Origin: Isoptericola croceus
Lineage (GTDB): Bacteria > Actinomycetota > Actinomycetes > Actinomycetales > Cellulomonadaceae
Assembly (NCBI RefSeq): GCF_029382255.1
Contig: NZ_JARLLG010000003.1
Span: forward strand, 310,001-374,000
DNA length: 64,000 nt
Direction: 5' to 3'
Shown piece after piece: positions 8,339 to 15,912 of the stretch. Both the position numbers and the translations under genes were made by a program. Under the pieces are notes generated by a model, which worked only from the letters and a program-made list of their open reading frames with translations, was not told the DNA's origin and did not search any database. Position 1 is the first letter of the stretch, and every line of letters starts with the position of its first letter.

Positions 8339-9040
8339 TCAGGGCTGCAGGGCGGTCATCAGATCAGCCGCGCGGTGCGGCGCCGTGCTGAAGACGACGA
8401 GATGGGTCGCGGTACCGGTGGCGAGCACGGGGCGCAGCTGGGTGAGGTCAACGTCGGCGGCCGACACCGACGTGCCGCTCGCAGCAGGAAGCGCGCTCGC
8501 ATCGATCAGCTCGGCGGCGCCCAGGCCGCGCCAGATCGTACCCAGTCCCACCCGCGGGGACAGCGCGTCGGTGACCGTGATGTCCTCCGGCTCCGAGCCA
8601 GGCTCCAGGCGACGCAGAACCCCGGGCAGCCCGCACTCCAGCCCCCAGGTGACGTACTCGGTGAGAAACTCCACGGCCTCTGCACCAGCCTGCCGCACCG
8701 CTGGTGTCGCCAGCAGCCGGCGCGCGCCGGACACCGCCTCCGCCTCGGCAAGCGCTTCGGGCACCTCTTCGGCGAGCTGCCGCACTGCCTCTTGGTCTTC
8801 TGCCTCGATTGGCGCGAGCGTCACGGCACGGGACACGGCGCGCAGCGCCGAGGCGTCGTTCGCGCCGAGGGGGAGCACGCGCCACCCGATCTCACCCCCG
8901 AGGTTCACGGCAACAAGGTTCCCCTTCAGCGCGTCGAGTGCGTGCACGGCGTCAAGACGCACCACGGTGCGGCGCGCGTCGACCTGCGAGTAGCTGATGG
9001 CCCAGTGCCGAGCGGTCGCGATGACCTTCCGAGTATCCAC
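8339..9040 (-). CDS. Hypothetical island protein
   Basis: A 233-residue protein I do not recognise. It starts VDTRKVIATARHWAISYSQVD, has short beta-rich segments (RRTVVRLDAVHALD, NLVAVNLGGEIGWRVLPLG), then an acidic helical middle and a C-terminal strand-rich part ending HLVVFSTAPHRAADLMTALQP. No transmembrane segment or catalytic motif is visible. The frame is open 34 codons further upstream. I chose GTG 9038-9040 because GGGAGAG lies 7 nt before it. It lies between the tRNA and the DUF4143 ATPase inside the putative small element, convergent with the ATPase. It may be element cargo. Confidence 0.55.
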   Translation of the reverse strand: MDTRKVIATARHWAISYSQVDARRTVVRLDAVHALDALKGNLVAVNLGGEIGWRVLPLGANDASALRAVSRAVTLAPIEAEDQEAVRQLAEEVPEALAEAEAVSGARRLLATPAVRQAGAEAVEFLTEYVTWGLECGLPGVLRRLEPGSEPEDITVTDALSPRVGLGTIWRGLGAAELIDASALPAASGTSVSAADVDLTQLRPVLATGTATHLVVFSTAPHRAADLMTALQP

Positions 9041-9475
9041 GGGGAAACTCTCCCACCTTGTCCAGCGGCAGCGAAAATGCCTCAGACCGGTCCACGCCAC
9101 CGGGGCAGTCCCCTCCGTGTCAGGACGCACGGCGCAGCGCACGCGTGAGCTGGCCGACGCCGGTATCGATCATCGAGTTCTCGCGGCCTTCGACGATGAG
9201 CAGGTGACAGGGCGAAGAACGCCGACACCAGCCTGTCCGATGCCGGCGCTACCGCAGGACCGGGATGCCGGCATTACTCCGCACCCCGTTGGAGAGCATT
9301 CCTAGGATGGGAGGCAGCTCGCCCGCCGTCACCACCGGTGGCACTACCGAACGACAGCAGGCGCACGCCAAGGAGTGAACCGAGCACCACCCGACCAGGC
9401 CACCACGCCACCCGGGAACGACAGAAGACCCCCCGTTGTGGACCGGGAGGCCTTCGTCGTCGCTGTCTCAACGAG
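9041..9475. other. Non-coding region between the island gene and tRNA-Leu
   Basis: These 435 bases lie upstream of the minus-strand hypothetical gene and downstream of the tRNA 3' end. They contain the element/chromosome junction. An imperfect hairpin around 9424-9456 (GAAGACCCCCC ... GGGAGGCCTTC) may terminate the tRNA transcript. No integrase, protein gene or other RNA was seen. Confidence 0.35.
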
Positions 9476-9495
9476 TGTCCGGAGGGGGACTTGAA
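9475..9495. repeat. Attachment-site copy within the tRNA-Leu 3' end
   Basis: Identical over 21 bases to 6372-6392. It spans one base beyond the tRNA discriminator, the 3' acceptor strand and part of the T-stem. Because the tRNA is intact and reads toward lower coordinates, the element should occupy lower coordinates, matching the position of the second copy. Confidence 0.75.
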
Positions 9496-9560
9496 CCCCC
9501 ACGCCCGATAAAGGGCACTAGCACCTCAAGCTAGCGCGTCTGCCATTCCGCCACCCGGAC
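9476..9560 (-). tRNA. tRNA-Leu (anticodon GAG)
   Basis: An 85-nt class II tRNA on the minus strand. The acceptor stem pairs GTCCGGG with TCCGGAC, with discriminator A at 9476. The anticodon stem CTAGC/GCTAG encloses the loop TTGAGGT, giving anticodon GAG, which reads CUC/CUU leucine codons. A long variable arm (GCCC...GGGC) and a T-arm with GGTTCAAGTCC are present. The 3' CCA is not encoded. Its 3' end is duplicated at 6372, marking it as an integration site. Confidence 0.95.
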
Positions 9561-9686
9561 AGGTGGACCGCTCCCGGGCCGCGTAGGCCCGTTTCGGTGC
9601 GGTGAAAAACATAGCACGACGGGCGCCCCGACCTGCAAACCGTCCCGCCGTGGCGCAGGTCACGTGACAGGCCTAGCGTGAGCGCG

Positions 9687-11543
9687 ATGAGCACACGCAT
9701 CGAGGACTACGGGGTCGTCGGCGACCTGCACACCGTGGGGCTCGTCGGCCGGGACGGGTCGCTCGACTGGCTCTGCCTGCCGGACCTCGACTCCCCCGCC
9801 TGCTTCGCCGCGCTGCTCGGAGACGAGCGGCACGGCTTCTGGCGGGTGGCGCCGGCGTCCGGCGGGGTGTGCACGCGGCGTCGCTACCGCGGCGACTCGC
9901 TCGTGCTGGAGACGGAGTGGGAGACACCGGACGGGCACGTCCGGGTGACCGACCTCATGCCCCCGCGCGGCGAGGATCCCCACGTCGTGCGCATCGTCGA
10001 AGGGCTGCGCGGCCGCGTGACCGTCGAGAGCCTGCTCGTGCCACGCCTCGACTACGGCAGCATCGTGCCGTGGATCAGCGAGGCCGGCACCACCCTGGGC
10101 GGCCGCACGACCAGCATTCGCTTCGTGGCTGGACCGGACGCGCTCAGGTTCTCCGCCCCGGTGTCCGCCGACGTCGCCGGCGGGGCGGTGCGGTCTCGTG
10201 TGGAGGTCACGCCCGGCGACCGGATCCCGTTCGTGCTGGCCCACTACCGTTCGCACCTGCCGGAGCCCGCCCGCCTCGACCCGCACGACGCCCTCGTCGA
10301 CACCCTGGACTTCTGGTCGGACTGGATCGGCCAGACCGACTACGACGGCCGGTGGCAGCAGCCGGTGCGCCGCTCCCTGCTCACCCTGAAGGCGCTGACG
10401 TTCGCACCGACCGGTGCCATCGCCGCAGCCGCGACGACCTCGCTGCCGGAGCAGCCGGGCGGTCCTCGCAACTGGGACTACCGGTACTGCTAGCTGCGCG
10501 ACGCCACGTTCACGCTGCTCGCGCTGCTCGGTACCGGCCACACCGCAGCGGCCCGCTCCTGGCGCGAGTGGCTGCTGCGCGCCGTGGCGGGCGACCCCGC
10601 CGACCTGCAGATCATGTACGGGCTGGACGGCCGCCGTCGGATCCCGGAGACGACCCTCGACTGGTTGCCCGGCTACGAGGGCAGCGCTCCGGTCCGGATC
10701 GGCAACGGCGCGGCCGGCCAGCTGCAGCTGGACGTGTGGGGCGAGACCCTCGGCGGGCTGCACGTGGCCCGGACCGCCGGGCTGGCGGACGACGCCGACA
10801 GCTGGCGCCTGCAGAAGGCCCTGCTGGACTTCCTCGAGGGCCACTGGGACGACGTCGACAACGGGCTGTGGGAGGTCCGGGGCCCGCGCCGACCCTTCGT
10901 TCACTCGCGCGTCATGGCCTGGGCCGGGGTCGACGCCATGGTGCGGGCCGTGGAGGACTTCGGGCTCGACGGCCCGGTCGACGAGTGGAAGGTGCTGCGC
11001 GAGGCCATCCGCTCCGACGTCCTGACCCGCGGCTACGACGCCGGACGCCGGACCTTCACCCAGTTCTACGGCTCCACGGGTCTGGACGCGTCGCTGCTGC
11101 TCATCCCCCGTGTCCGGTTCCTGCCGTGGGACGACCCGCGCGTGGTCGGCACCGTCGAGGCCGTGCAGCGCGAGCTGGGGCGTGACGGGCTGCTGCTGCG
11201 GTACCGCAGCAGCAGCGACGACCACGTCGACGGCCTGCCGGGCGACGAGGGCACCTTCCTCGTCGCCAGCTTCTGGCTCGTCGACGCGCTGCACGGCATC
11301 GGGCGCGAGCGGGAGGCCCACGCCCTGTTCGAGCGGCTCCTCGGGCTGCGCAACGACCTCGGTCTCCTCGCCGAGGAGTTCGACGTCACGACCGGCCGTC
11401 AGCTCGGCAACTTCCCGCAGGCCTTCAGTCATCTGGGTCTGGTCAACTCGGCGCGCATCCTGTCCGGGCATCCTGGGCAGACACCGGACGCGCGCCCCCG
11501 CGCCCGCTCCGCCTCGCCTCGCTCCGATAGCGTCGCACCATGA
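9687..11543 (+). pseudogene. GH15 glucoamylase/trehalase-like gene interrupted by an in-frame TAG
   Basis: The product would be about 618 residues. It starts MSTRIEDYGVVGDLHTVGLV followed by GRDGSLDWLCLP, the standard N-terminal domain of actinobacterial GH15 enzymes acting on alpha-glucans or trehalose. At 10491-10493 (codon 269) the family motif NWDYRYCWLRDA reads NWDYRYC-stop-LRDA: the invariant Trp codon TGG has become TAG. The same frame then continues unbroken (MYGLDGRRRIPETTLDWLPG, GLWEVRG with the likely catalytic Glu, GNFPQAFSHLGLVNSARI). TAGCGT lies 7 nt before the ATG, indicating leaderless initiation. The 3' end overlaps the next start (ATGA). One substitution explains the break, so recent inactivation or a base-call error are both possible. 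Confidence 0.85.
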
Positions 11544-12016
11544 CGAGCGAACGGCAGATGGTCCGCACGTTCCACGAGGCGTTCGGCATCCCCATCAACG
11601 ACGGCACCCCGGACCTCGCTCTTCCCGGCGACCGGCTCCGGCTGCGCTACCGCCTCGTCGCCGAGGAGTTCGCCGAGCTCACCGGCGCCGTCCTCGGTCC
11701 GCGGGCGCGCGCCGTGGTCGAGCAGGCGGTGGCCGCGGTCGTGGACGGACCCACCGACGAGGCCGACCTGGTGGAGACCGCCGACGCGACCGGGGACCTG
11801 CGGTACGTCCTGCACGGGTTCGAGCTGGAGTGCGGGATCCCCGGCGAGGCGGTGTTCGCCGAGATCCATGCGTCCAACATGGCGAAGCTGGGGCCGGACG
11901 GCCGGCCGCTGCGACGTCCGGACGGCAAGATCCTCAAGCCGGCCGGGTGGGAGCCGCCGGACGTCGAGGGCGTCCTGGGAGCGCAGCGTTCCGAGAGCGT
12001 CGGCGACGGCGTGTAG
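11540..12016 (+). CDS. MazG-like/phosphoribosyl-ATP pyrophosphohydrolase-fold protein
   Basis: A 158-residue all-alpha NTP pyrophosphatase-fold protein. RLVAEEFAELTGAVLG carries the first metal-binding ExxE set. EADLVETADATGDLRYVLHGFELECGI carries the second acidic helix (E-x-x-D pattern). The tail EIHASNMAKLGPDGRPLRRPDGKILKPAGWEPPD is the conserved C-terminal signature of this Cof/PRA-PH-like family. It should hydrolyse a nucleoside triphosphate to the monophosphate, probably a house-cleaning role; the substrate is not readable. Its ATG overlaps the stop of the GH15 gene. TAGCGT 6 nt before the ATG (11528-11533) suggests an independent leaderless transcript. Confidence 0.8.
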   Translation: MTSERQMVRTFHEAFGIPINDGTPDLALPGDRLRLRYRLVAEEFAELTGAVLGPRARAVVEQAVAAVVDGPTDEADLVETADATGDLRYVLHGFELECGIPGEAVFAEIHASNMAKLGPDGRPLRRPDGKILKPAGWEPPDVEGVLGAQRSESVGDGV

Positions 12017-12079
12017 CGTTCGGGCGAGCCCGGACCAAACGGTCATCGGGAGCAGACCGGACGAAGGAGCACGCACACC

Positions 12080-12919
12080 ATGATGGGTGGGCACCACGCC
12101 GCCTCGGGCGCGGCCGCCTGGGTAGCCGTCACGGCCACGACGCCGATCGCGTTCGGCTGGTACCCGGTCTCCGACGTCGGGGTCATGACCGGCGCGCTGG
12201 TGTGCGCGGGCGCCGCCCTGCTGCCCGACGCCGACCACCACAACGGGACCATCTCGCATTCTCTGCCGCCGGTGTCGGAGGGCGTGACCAAGTTCGTCGC
12301 CACGGTCGCCGGCGGCCACCGCAACGCCACCCACTCGATCGTCGGCGTCGCCGTCTTCACCGTGATCGCGTGGGCGATGAGCTTCATCTCGGTCTCCACG
12401 GAGCGGTTCGGCGACGTGCTGATCGGCCCCGGGATCATGGCCGTGCTCCTCATCGCCTTCGCCGTGCGGGCGTTGAAGCTGACCGGACAGCGCCGATGGT
12501 GGACATGGAGCCTGTCCGTCTCGTTGGCAGCCTTCGTTGCCGTGTTCGCGCCCGAGGAGTGGTACTGGATGCCGTTCTGCGTCGGCCTGGGTTGCGCGGT
12601 GCACGTCCTCGGCGACCTGCTCACCACCCGCGGCGTCCCGCTGCTCTGGCCGCTGAGGATCACGTCGCCCCGCTGGATCAGGCGACACCGCTGGCTGCCG
12701 TTCGACGACATGTGGAGCCCGCGCGGCAACATCTCGATGCCTCTGCTGGGCAACGCAGGGTCATGGCGCGAGTGGGCGCTGATGACGCCGGTGAGCGCCT
12801 ACGCCCTGCTCGGCGTCGCCTGGGCGGCGCTCAACCAGATGGGGTTCGACACGGCGTCGGCATGGAGCTCCGCGACAGAGCTCGTCCTGTCGGCCGGCGA
12901 GTCCTTGCTCCCCTCCTGA
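12080..12919 (+). CDS. YdjM/DUF457-type metal-dependent membrane hydrolase family protein
   Basis: A 279-residue polytopic membrane protein. MMGGHHAASGAAAWVAVTAT opens the first membrane helix. ALLPDADHHNGTISHSLPPVS and GGHRNATHSIVGVAVF give the His/Asp pattern (DADHH, HRxxTHS) of the YdjM (LexA-regulated inner membrane protein) family, and HVLGDLLTTRGVPLLWPL is the second family signature. Three to five hydrophobic helices follow. Family members are annotated as membrane-bound metal-dependent hydrolases of unknown substrate. GAAGGAG lies about 11 nt before the ATG. No LexA box was seen upstream. Confidence 0.85.
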   Translation: MMGGHHAASGAAAWVAVTATTPIAFGWYPVSDVGVMTGALVCAGAALLPDADHHNGTISHSLPPVSEGVTKFVATVAGGHRNATHSIVGVAVFTVIAWAMSFISVSTERFGDVLIGPGIMAVLLIAFAVRALKLTGQRRWWTWSLSVSLAAFVAVFAPEEWYWMPFCVGLGCAVHVLGDLLTTRGVPLLWPLRITSPRWIRRHRWLPFDDMWSPRGNISMPLLGNAGSWREWALMTPVSAYALLGVAWAALNQMGFDTASAWSSATELVLSAGESLLPS

Positions 12920-12931
12920 GCGCGCCGCTCG

Positions 12932-13666
12932 TCAGCCCGGCCAGCTGCTCAGGAGACGGCGGTCCGACTCGAGGCGGGCCTGCGGGTCGGTCGTCGGGGA
13001 ACCGTGGCCCGGGACCAGCACCGCCGCCCGGGCGACGAAGGGTGCCAGGCGTTCGAGGCCGGCGCGGTACGTCGCCACGTCCGCCCGGCCGGTGATCTCG
13101 TCGAGCGGCAGCGGAGGCTCGACGTCGCTCAGCATGTCGCCGGCCACCAGTACGCCGCTGCCCGGTAGCCACAGCGCCGCGTGCCCCGGAACGTGCCCGT
13201 CGTGCTCGACCACCTGCACCACCGGCAGCAGACCACCGAGGTCTGGGAGCGCCGTCGTCGGTCCGCCGGACGCCGTGACGCGTCCCAGCAGGTCGAGCAC
13301 CTCGCGGGGATGCTCGTGCCCGCCGTACCGTCGCGCGTCCTGCCGCGCCTCCGCCACGAGCCGGTCACGCTCGTGCCGCGCCGTCCGGGCCGTCGTCGGC
13401 GTCGCCCAGCGCGGGACGTCCCCCAGGTCGGGATGCCACAACAGGTGGTCGTGGTGCGCGTGCGTCGCGAAGCCGGCCACGACCCGTGCACCGAGCGCCT
13501 CGACCTCGGCGGCGATCGCGATCAGTTCGTCCGGCTCCCAGGCCGGGTCGACCAGCAGCGCGGCCCGGCCTCCGCGCCGACGGCGTCCCAGCACGAGCGT
13601 GGAGGTGGTGGCGAGCCGACGGCTCGTGCGGACCAGCACGTCCTCGGCGACCGGCACGAATTCCAT
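12932..13666 (-). CDS. MBL-fold metallo-hydrolase
   Basis: A 244-residue metallo-beta-lactamase-fold enzyme. The metal motif HxHxDH is HAHHDH at 69-74. A third His follows in DGHVPGHAALWLP, the metal-bridging Asp in VLVAGDMLSD and the last His in VLVPGHGSPT. There is no signal peptide, so it is cytoplasmic. The substrate cannot be assigned; the overall look is of the hydrolase/lactonase-like branch rather than a beta-lactamase. TACGGT 6 nt before the ATG (minus strand; plus positions 13673-13678) suggests a leaderless message. It is convergent with the YdjM-like gene with a 12-nt gap. Confidence 0.85.
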   Translation of the reverse strand: MEFVPVAEDVLVRTSRRLATTSTLVLGRRRRGGRAALLVDPAWEPDELIAIAAEVEALGARVVAGFATHAHHDHLLWHPDLGDVPRWATPTTARTARHERDRLVAEARQDARRYGGHEHPREVLDLLGRVTASGGPTTALPDLGGLLPVVQVVEHDGHVPGHAALWLPGSGVLVAGDMLSDVEPPLPLDEITGRADVATYRAGLERLAPFVARAAVLVPGHGSPTTDPQARLESDRRLLSSWPG

Positions 13667-13771
13667 CCGCCCACCGTAGAGAGTTATTCGCTGGACGGAG
13701 GTGAGGTGGTCCTGGCAGCCTCACGGTGAACGGCGCAGCAGGTGCGCCCGCGCGGACGGAGGGCAGAAGAG

Positions 13772-13837
13772 ATGGACGTCGTCGTCACGCACGCCCTGCC
13801 GGTCCGCCCTGCACGGGCGACCGCCACCACCTGCTGA
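13772..13837 (+). CDS. 21-codon leader peptide upstream of the RIO-type kinase
   Basis: A short frame with ATG at 13772 and TGA at 13835-13837 encodes MDVVVTHALPVRPARATATT then C. A GGAGGG about 11 nt upstream and an AAGAG closer in can serve as ribosome sites. The stop codon overlaps the first arm (13836-13842) of a competing hairpin set whose last arm is the ribosome site of the kinase gene, so translating or stalling on this peptide would change that structure. The peptide is not one I recognise. Evidence is positional and structural. Confidence 0.55.
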   Translation: MDVVVTHALPVRPARATATTC

Positions 13838-13873
13838 GGAGCCGCCGTCGGCCGCTCCTCCCTCTCGAGGAGC
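13836..13873 (+). promoter_or_regulatory. Mutually exclusive hairpins controlling the kinase ribosome site
   Basis: GAGGAGC occurs at 13836-13842 and again at 13867-13873. GCTCCTC at 13854-13860 is complementary to both. Pairing of the middle arm with the first (11-nt loop) leaves the second GAGGAG free as the ribosome site of the kinase GTG at 13881 (8-nt spacing). Pairing with the last arm (6-nt loop) hides it. The first arm overlaps the stop of a 21-codon leader frame. CAGCAGGTG (13736-13744) can also pair with CACCTGCTG (13828-13836). The layout is that of translational attenuation. The signal is unknown. Confidence 0.6.
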
Positions 13874-13880
13874 CTTTCCC

Positions 13881-14759
13881 GTGCACCAGCACACCCCCTC
13901 TTCCGACTCCCTCCCGACCCCGCACACCGTTTCCGGGCCCGGTCCCGGCCAGCGGTGGTCCACCTGGACCTCCGTGGCCAAGGGCCAGCGCGGGCCCGCA
14001 CCGTGGCCTGACTGGGTCGTCACCGCCGACGCGGCGCTGGACACCGAGCTCGGCGTCCTCAAGACGGGCAAGGAGGCCGACGTCTTCCTGATCGAACGCG
14101 CCGTGCCCGACGAGCCCGGCCGGGGCAGCCTTCTCGCGGCCAAGCGCTACCGTCGCCGCGAGAACCGGCAGTTCCACCGTGCCGCCACGTACACCGAGGG
14201 GCGCCGGTCCCGGCGGACCCGTGACCAGCGCGCCGTGGAGGACCGTCGGTCCGCCTGGGGCCGGTCGGTCGCCGCCACGCAGTGGGCCGACGCCGAGTTC
14301 TCCGCGCTCTGCGAGCTCTGGGGCGCCGGCGCCCCGGTCCCCTATCCCGTACAAATCGATGGCACCGAGCTCCTCATGGAGTTCGTCGGCCGTCGCACCG
14401 ACGACGGCGCGTACGAGGCCGCGCCGAGGCTCGCGCGGCAGCGTCCCGGCCCGGCGATCCTGGCCGACTGGTTCGACCAGCTGTACCGGGCGATGAGCGT
14501 CCTCGCCCGGCTCGGGTGGGCGCACGGCGACCTGTCGCCGTACAACGTCCTCGTCGACACGGCCGGCGCGTCCGGCAACGCCGACGGCGGCCGGCTCGTG
14601 ATCATCGACCTGCCGCAGGTCGTGGACCTGGTGGCGAACCCCTTCGGCGCCGACCTGCTGCACCGTGACTGCCGCAACGTCTGCACATGGTTCACCAGCC
14701 GGGGGCTGGAGGTGGACGCCGACGAGCTCTTCGCCGACGTCTTCGCCCAGGCGTGGTGA
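13881..14759 (+). CDS. RIO-type serine protein kinase
   Basis: A 292-residue kinase of the bacterial RIO1-like family. TGKEADVFLIE is the RIO phosphate-binding loop, LLAAKRYRRRENRQF carries the ATP-binding Lys, and the flexible basic loop RSRRTRDQRAVEDRRSAWGRS is characteristic. The catalytic loop is HGDLSPYN (H215, D217, N222) and the metal-binding segment is IIDLPQ (D243). RIO kinases act in ribosome maturation in archaea and eukaryotes; the bacterial target is not established. I chose GTG 13881 because GAGGAG stands 8 nt before it, although the frame is open 60 codons further upstream. Expression is likely controlled by the leader peptide and switching hairpins just upstream. Confidence 0.88.
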   Translation: MHQHTPSSDSLPTPHTVSGPGPGQRWSTWTSVAKGQRGPAPWPDWVVTADAALDTELGVLKTGKEADVFLIERAVPDEPGRGSLLAAKRYRRRENRQFHRAATYTEGRRSRRTRDQRAVEDRRSAWGRSVAATQWADAEFSALCELWGAGAPVPYPVQIDGTELLMEFVGRRTDDGAYEAAPRLARQRPGPAILADWFDQLYRAMSVLARLGWAHGDLSPYNVLVDTAGASGNADGGRLVIIDLPQVVDLVANPFGADLLHRDCRNVCTWFTSRGLEVDADELFADVFAQAW

Positions 14760-14793
14760 GACGCCGGCACGTCCGTCAGGGCGTGCCGGCGTC
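14760..14793 (+). terminator. Terminator hairpin after the RIO kinase gene
   Basis: GACGCCGGCACG (14760-14771) and CGTGCCGGCGTC (14782-14793) form a perfect 12-bp stem with a 10-nt loop, starting on the base after the kinase stop codon. There is no U-run, as is usual for high-GC actinobacteria. Confidence 0.75.
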
Positions 14794-14818
14794 GGCGGCG
14801 TGCGGACCGGCGGCCGAC

Positions 14819-14847
14819 CTGGCCCGGGCAGCGGGTGCCCGGGCCAG
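14819..14847 (-). terminator. Terminator hairpin after ectD
   Basis: CTGGCCCGGGCA (14819-14830) pairs perfectly with TGCCCGGGCCAG (14836-14847) around a 5-nt loop, 13 nt past the ectD stop. With the hairpin at 14760-14793 it gives back-to-back terminators between convergent genes. Confidence 0.75.
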
Positions 14848-14860
14848 CCCGGCTCCCGGG

Positions 14861-15760
14861 CTACCGCAGCGGCGTGAAGTCGCGGCTGCCGATGTGCGTC
14901 GGGCGCGGTGCCGGCGCGGCGTACGGATCGGTCAGCGTGTTCTCGACGCTGTTGAACACCAGGAAGATGTTCGAGCGCGGGAACGGCGTGATGTTGTTGC
15001 CGGACCCGTGCATGATGTTGCAGTCGAACCACAGCGCGGAGCCGGCCGGACCGGTGAACTGGTCCACGCCGTACTTCCAGGCGAGCTCGGTGATGGCCTC
15101 CTCGCTGGGGACGCCGATCCTCTGCTCCTTGAGCGAGTCCTTGTGGTAGTCCGCCGGGGTCTCGCCGACGCACGGCACGTAGCTGCGGTGCGAGCCCGGC
15201 ATCACCATCAGACCACCGTTGTACGGGTAGTTCGGGGTGAGGGCGATCGAGCAGCTCACGGCGCGCGGGGCCGGCATCCCGTCCTCGGCGTGCCACGTCT
15301 CGAAGTCCGAGTGCCAGTAGAACCCGGTGCCCTTGTAGCCCGGCATGTAGTTGACCCGGGTCTGGTGCAGGTACACGTCCGAGCCCAGGAGCTGGCGCGC
15401 CCGGTCCAGCAGCCGGGAGTCACGGCTCAGCGCGTCGATCTGCCGGCTGAGCGCGGTCACCTCGAAGATTGAGCGCACCTCGCCCGAGGACCTCTCGGTG
15501 ACGACGCGGGGGTCGCCGCGCAGCGACTCGTCGGTCGACAGCCGGTCCAGCTCGGCCGTGTACCGGGCCACCTCGGCGGGCGTGATGAAGTCCTCGAGGA
15601 TCGTGAAGCCACGCTGGTCGTGCGCCTCCAGCGCGGTGGCGTCGAACGGGCCGTCGTCGGCCGTGCCCCACACCGTGGGGTGCTCGCGCTCGACGATCTC
15701 CCCCGGCTCGGCGAGCCTGCTCGGGTAGAGGTCGGTCGTGGTGTCGGTCAGAGCGGTCAT
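14861..15760 (-). CDS. ectD: Ectoine 5-hydroxylase
   Basis: A 299-residue non-haem Fe(II)/2-oxoglutarate dioxygenase, the normal EctD length. It converts ectoine to 5-hydroxyectoine, a compatible solute against osmotic and heat stress. The signature FYWHSDFETWHAEDGMP supplies iron ligands H150 and D152. FDCNIMHGSGNNITPFPRSN supplies H251, with SNIFLVFNSVEN after it. NGGLMVMPGSH and GETPADYHKDSLKEQ are further EctD-specific blocks. GAGAAGGG lies about 8 nt before the ATG. No ectA, ectB or ectC is adjacent, unlike the usual ectABCD operon, so the cell either makes ectoine elsewhere in the genome or hydroxylates imported ectoine. A phytanoyl-CoA dioxygenase paralogue is the less likely alternative. 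Confidence 0.88.
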   Translation of the reverse strand: MTALTDTTTDLYPSRLAEPGEIVEREHPTVWGTADDGPFDATALEAHDQRGFTILEDFITPAEVARYTAELDRLSTDESLRGDPRVVTERSSGEVRSIFEVTALSRQIDALSRDSRLLDRARQLLGSDVYLHQTRVNYMPGYKGTGFYWHSDFETWHAEDGMPAPRAVSCSIALTPNYPYNGGLMVMPGSHRSYVPCVGETPADYHKDSLKEQRIGVPSEEAITELAWKYGVDQFTGPAGSALWFDCNIMHGSGNNITPFPRSNIFLVFNSVENTLTDPYAAPAPRPTHIGSRDFTPLR

Positions 15761-15912
15761 GGGTCATCCCTTCTCCCGGATCGTCCCGGGATCGCGGCGT
15801 CTCATGCTCGCGTGCGCTCGGGCCCGTCGGTCACGAGGACCCGAGCGCGCGCACGTCGCCCATCCGAACGCGTCGGGGCGCCTCCGTGCAAGTCGACGTG
15901 CCGGTGGGCCGG

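Noticed and set aside
9660-11471. A 603-codon minus-strand open frame opposite the GH15 gene
   Set aside because: GH15 motifs lie on the plus strand throughout; the antisense product is Val/Gln/His/Arg-rich without motifs. The continuous antisense frame is not evidence against the plus-strand amber codon.
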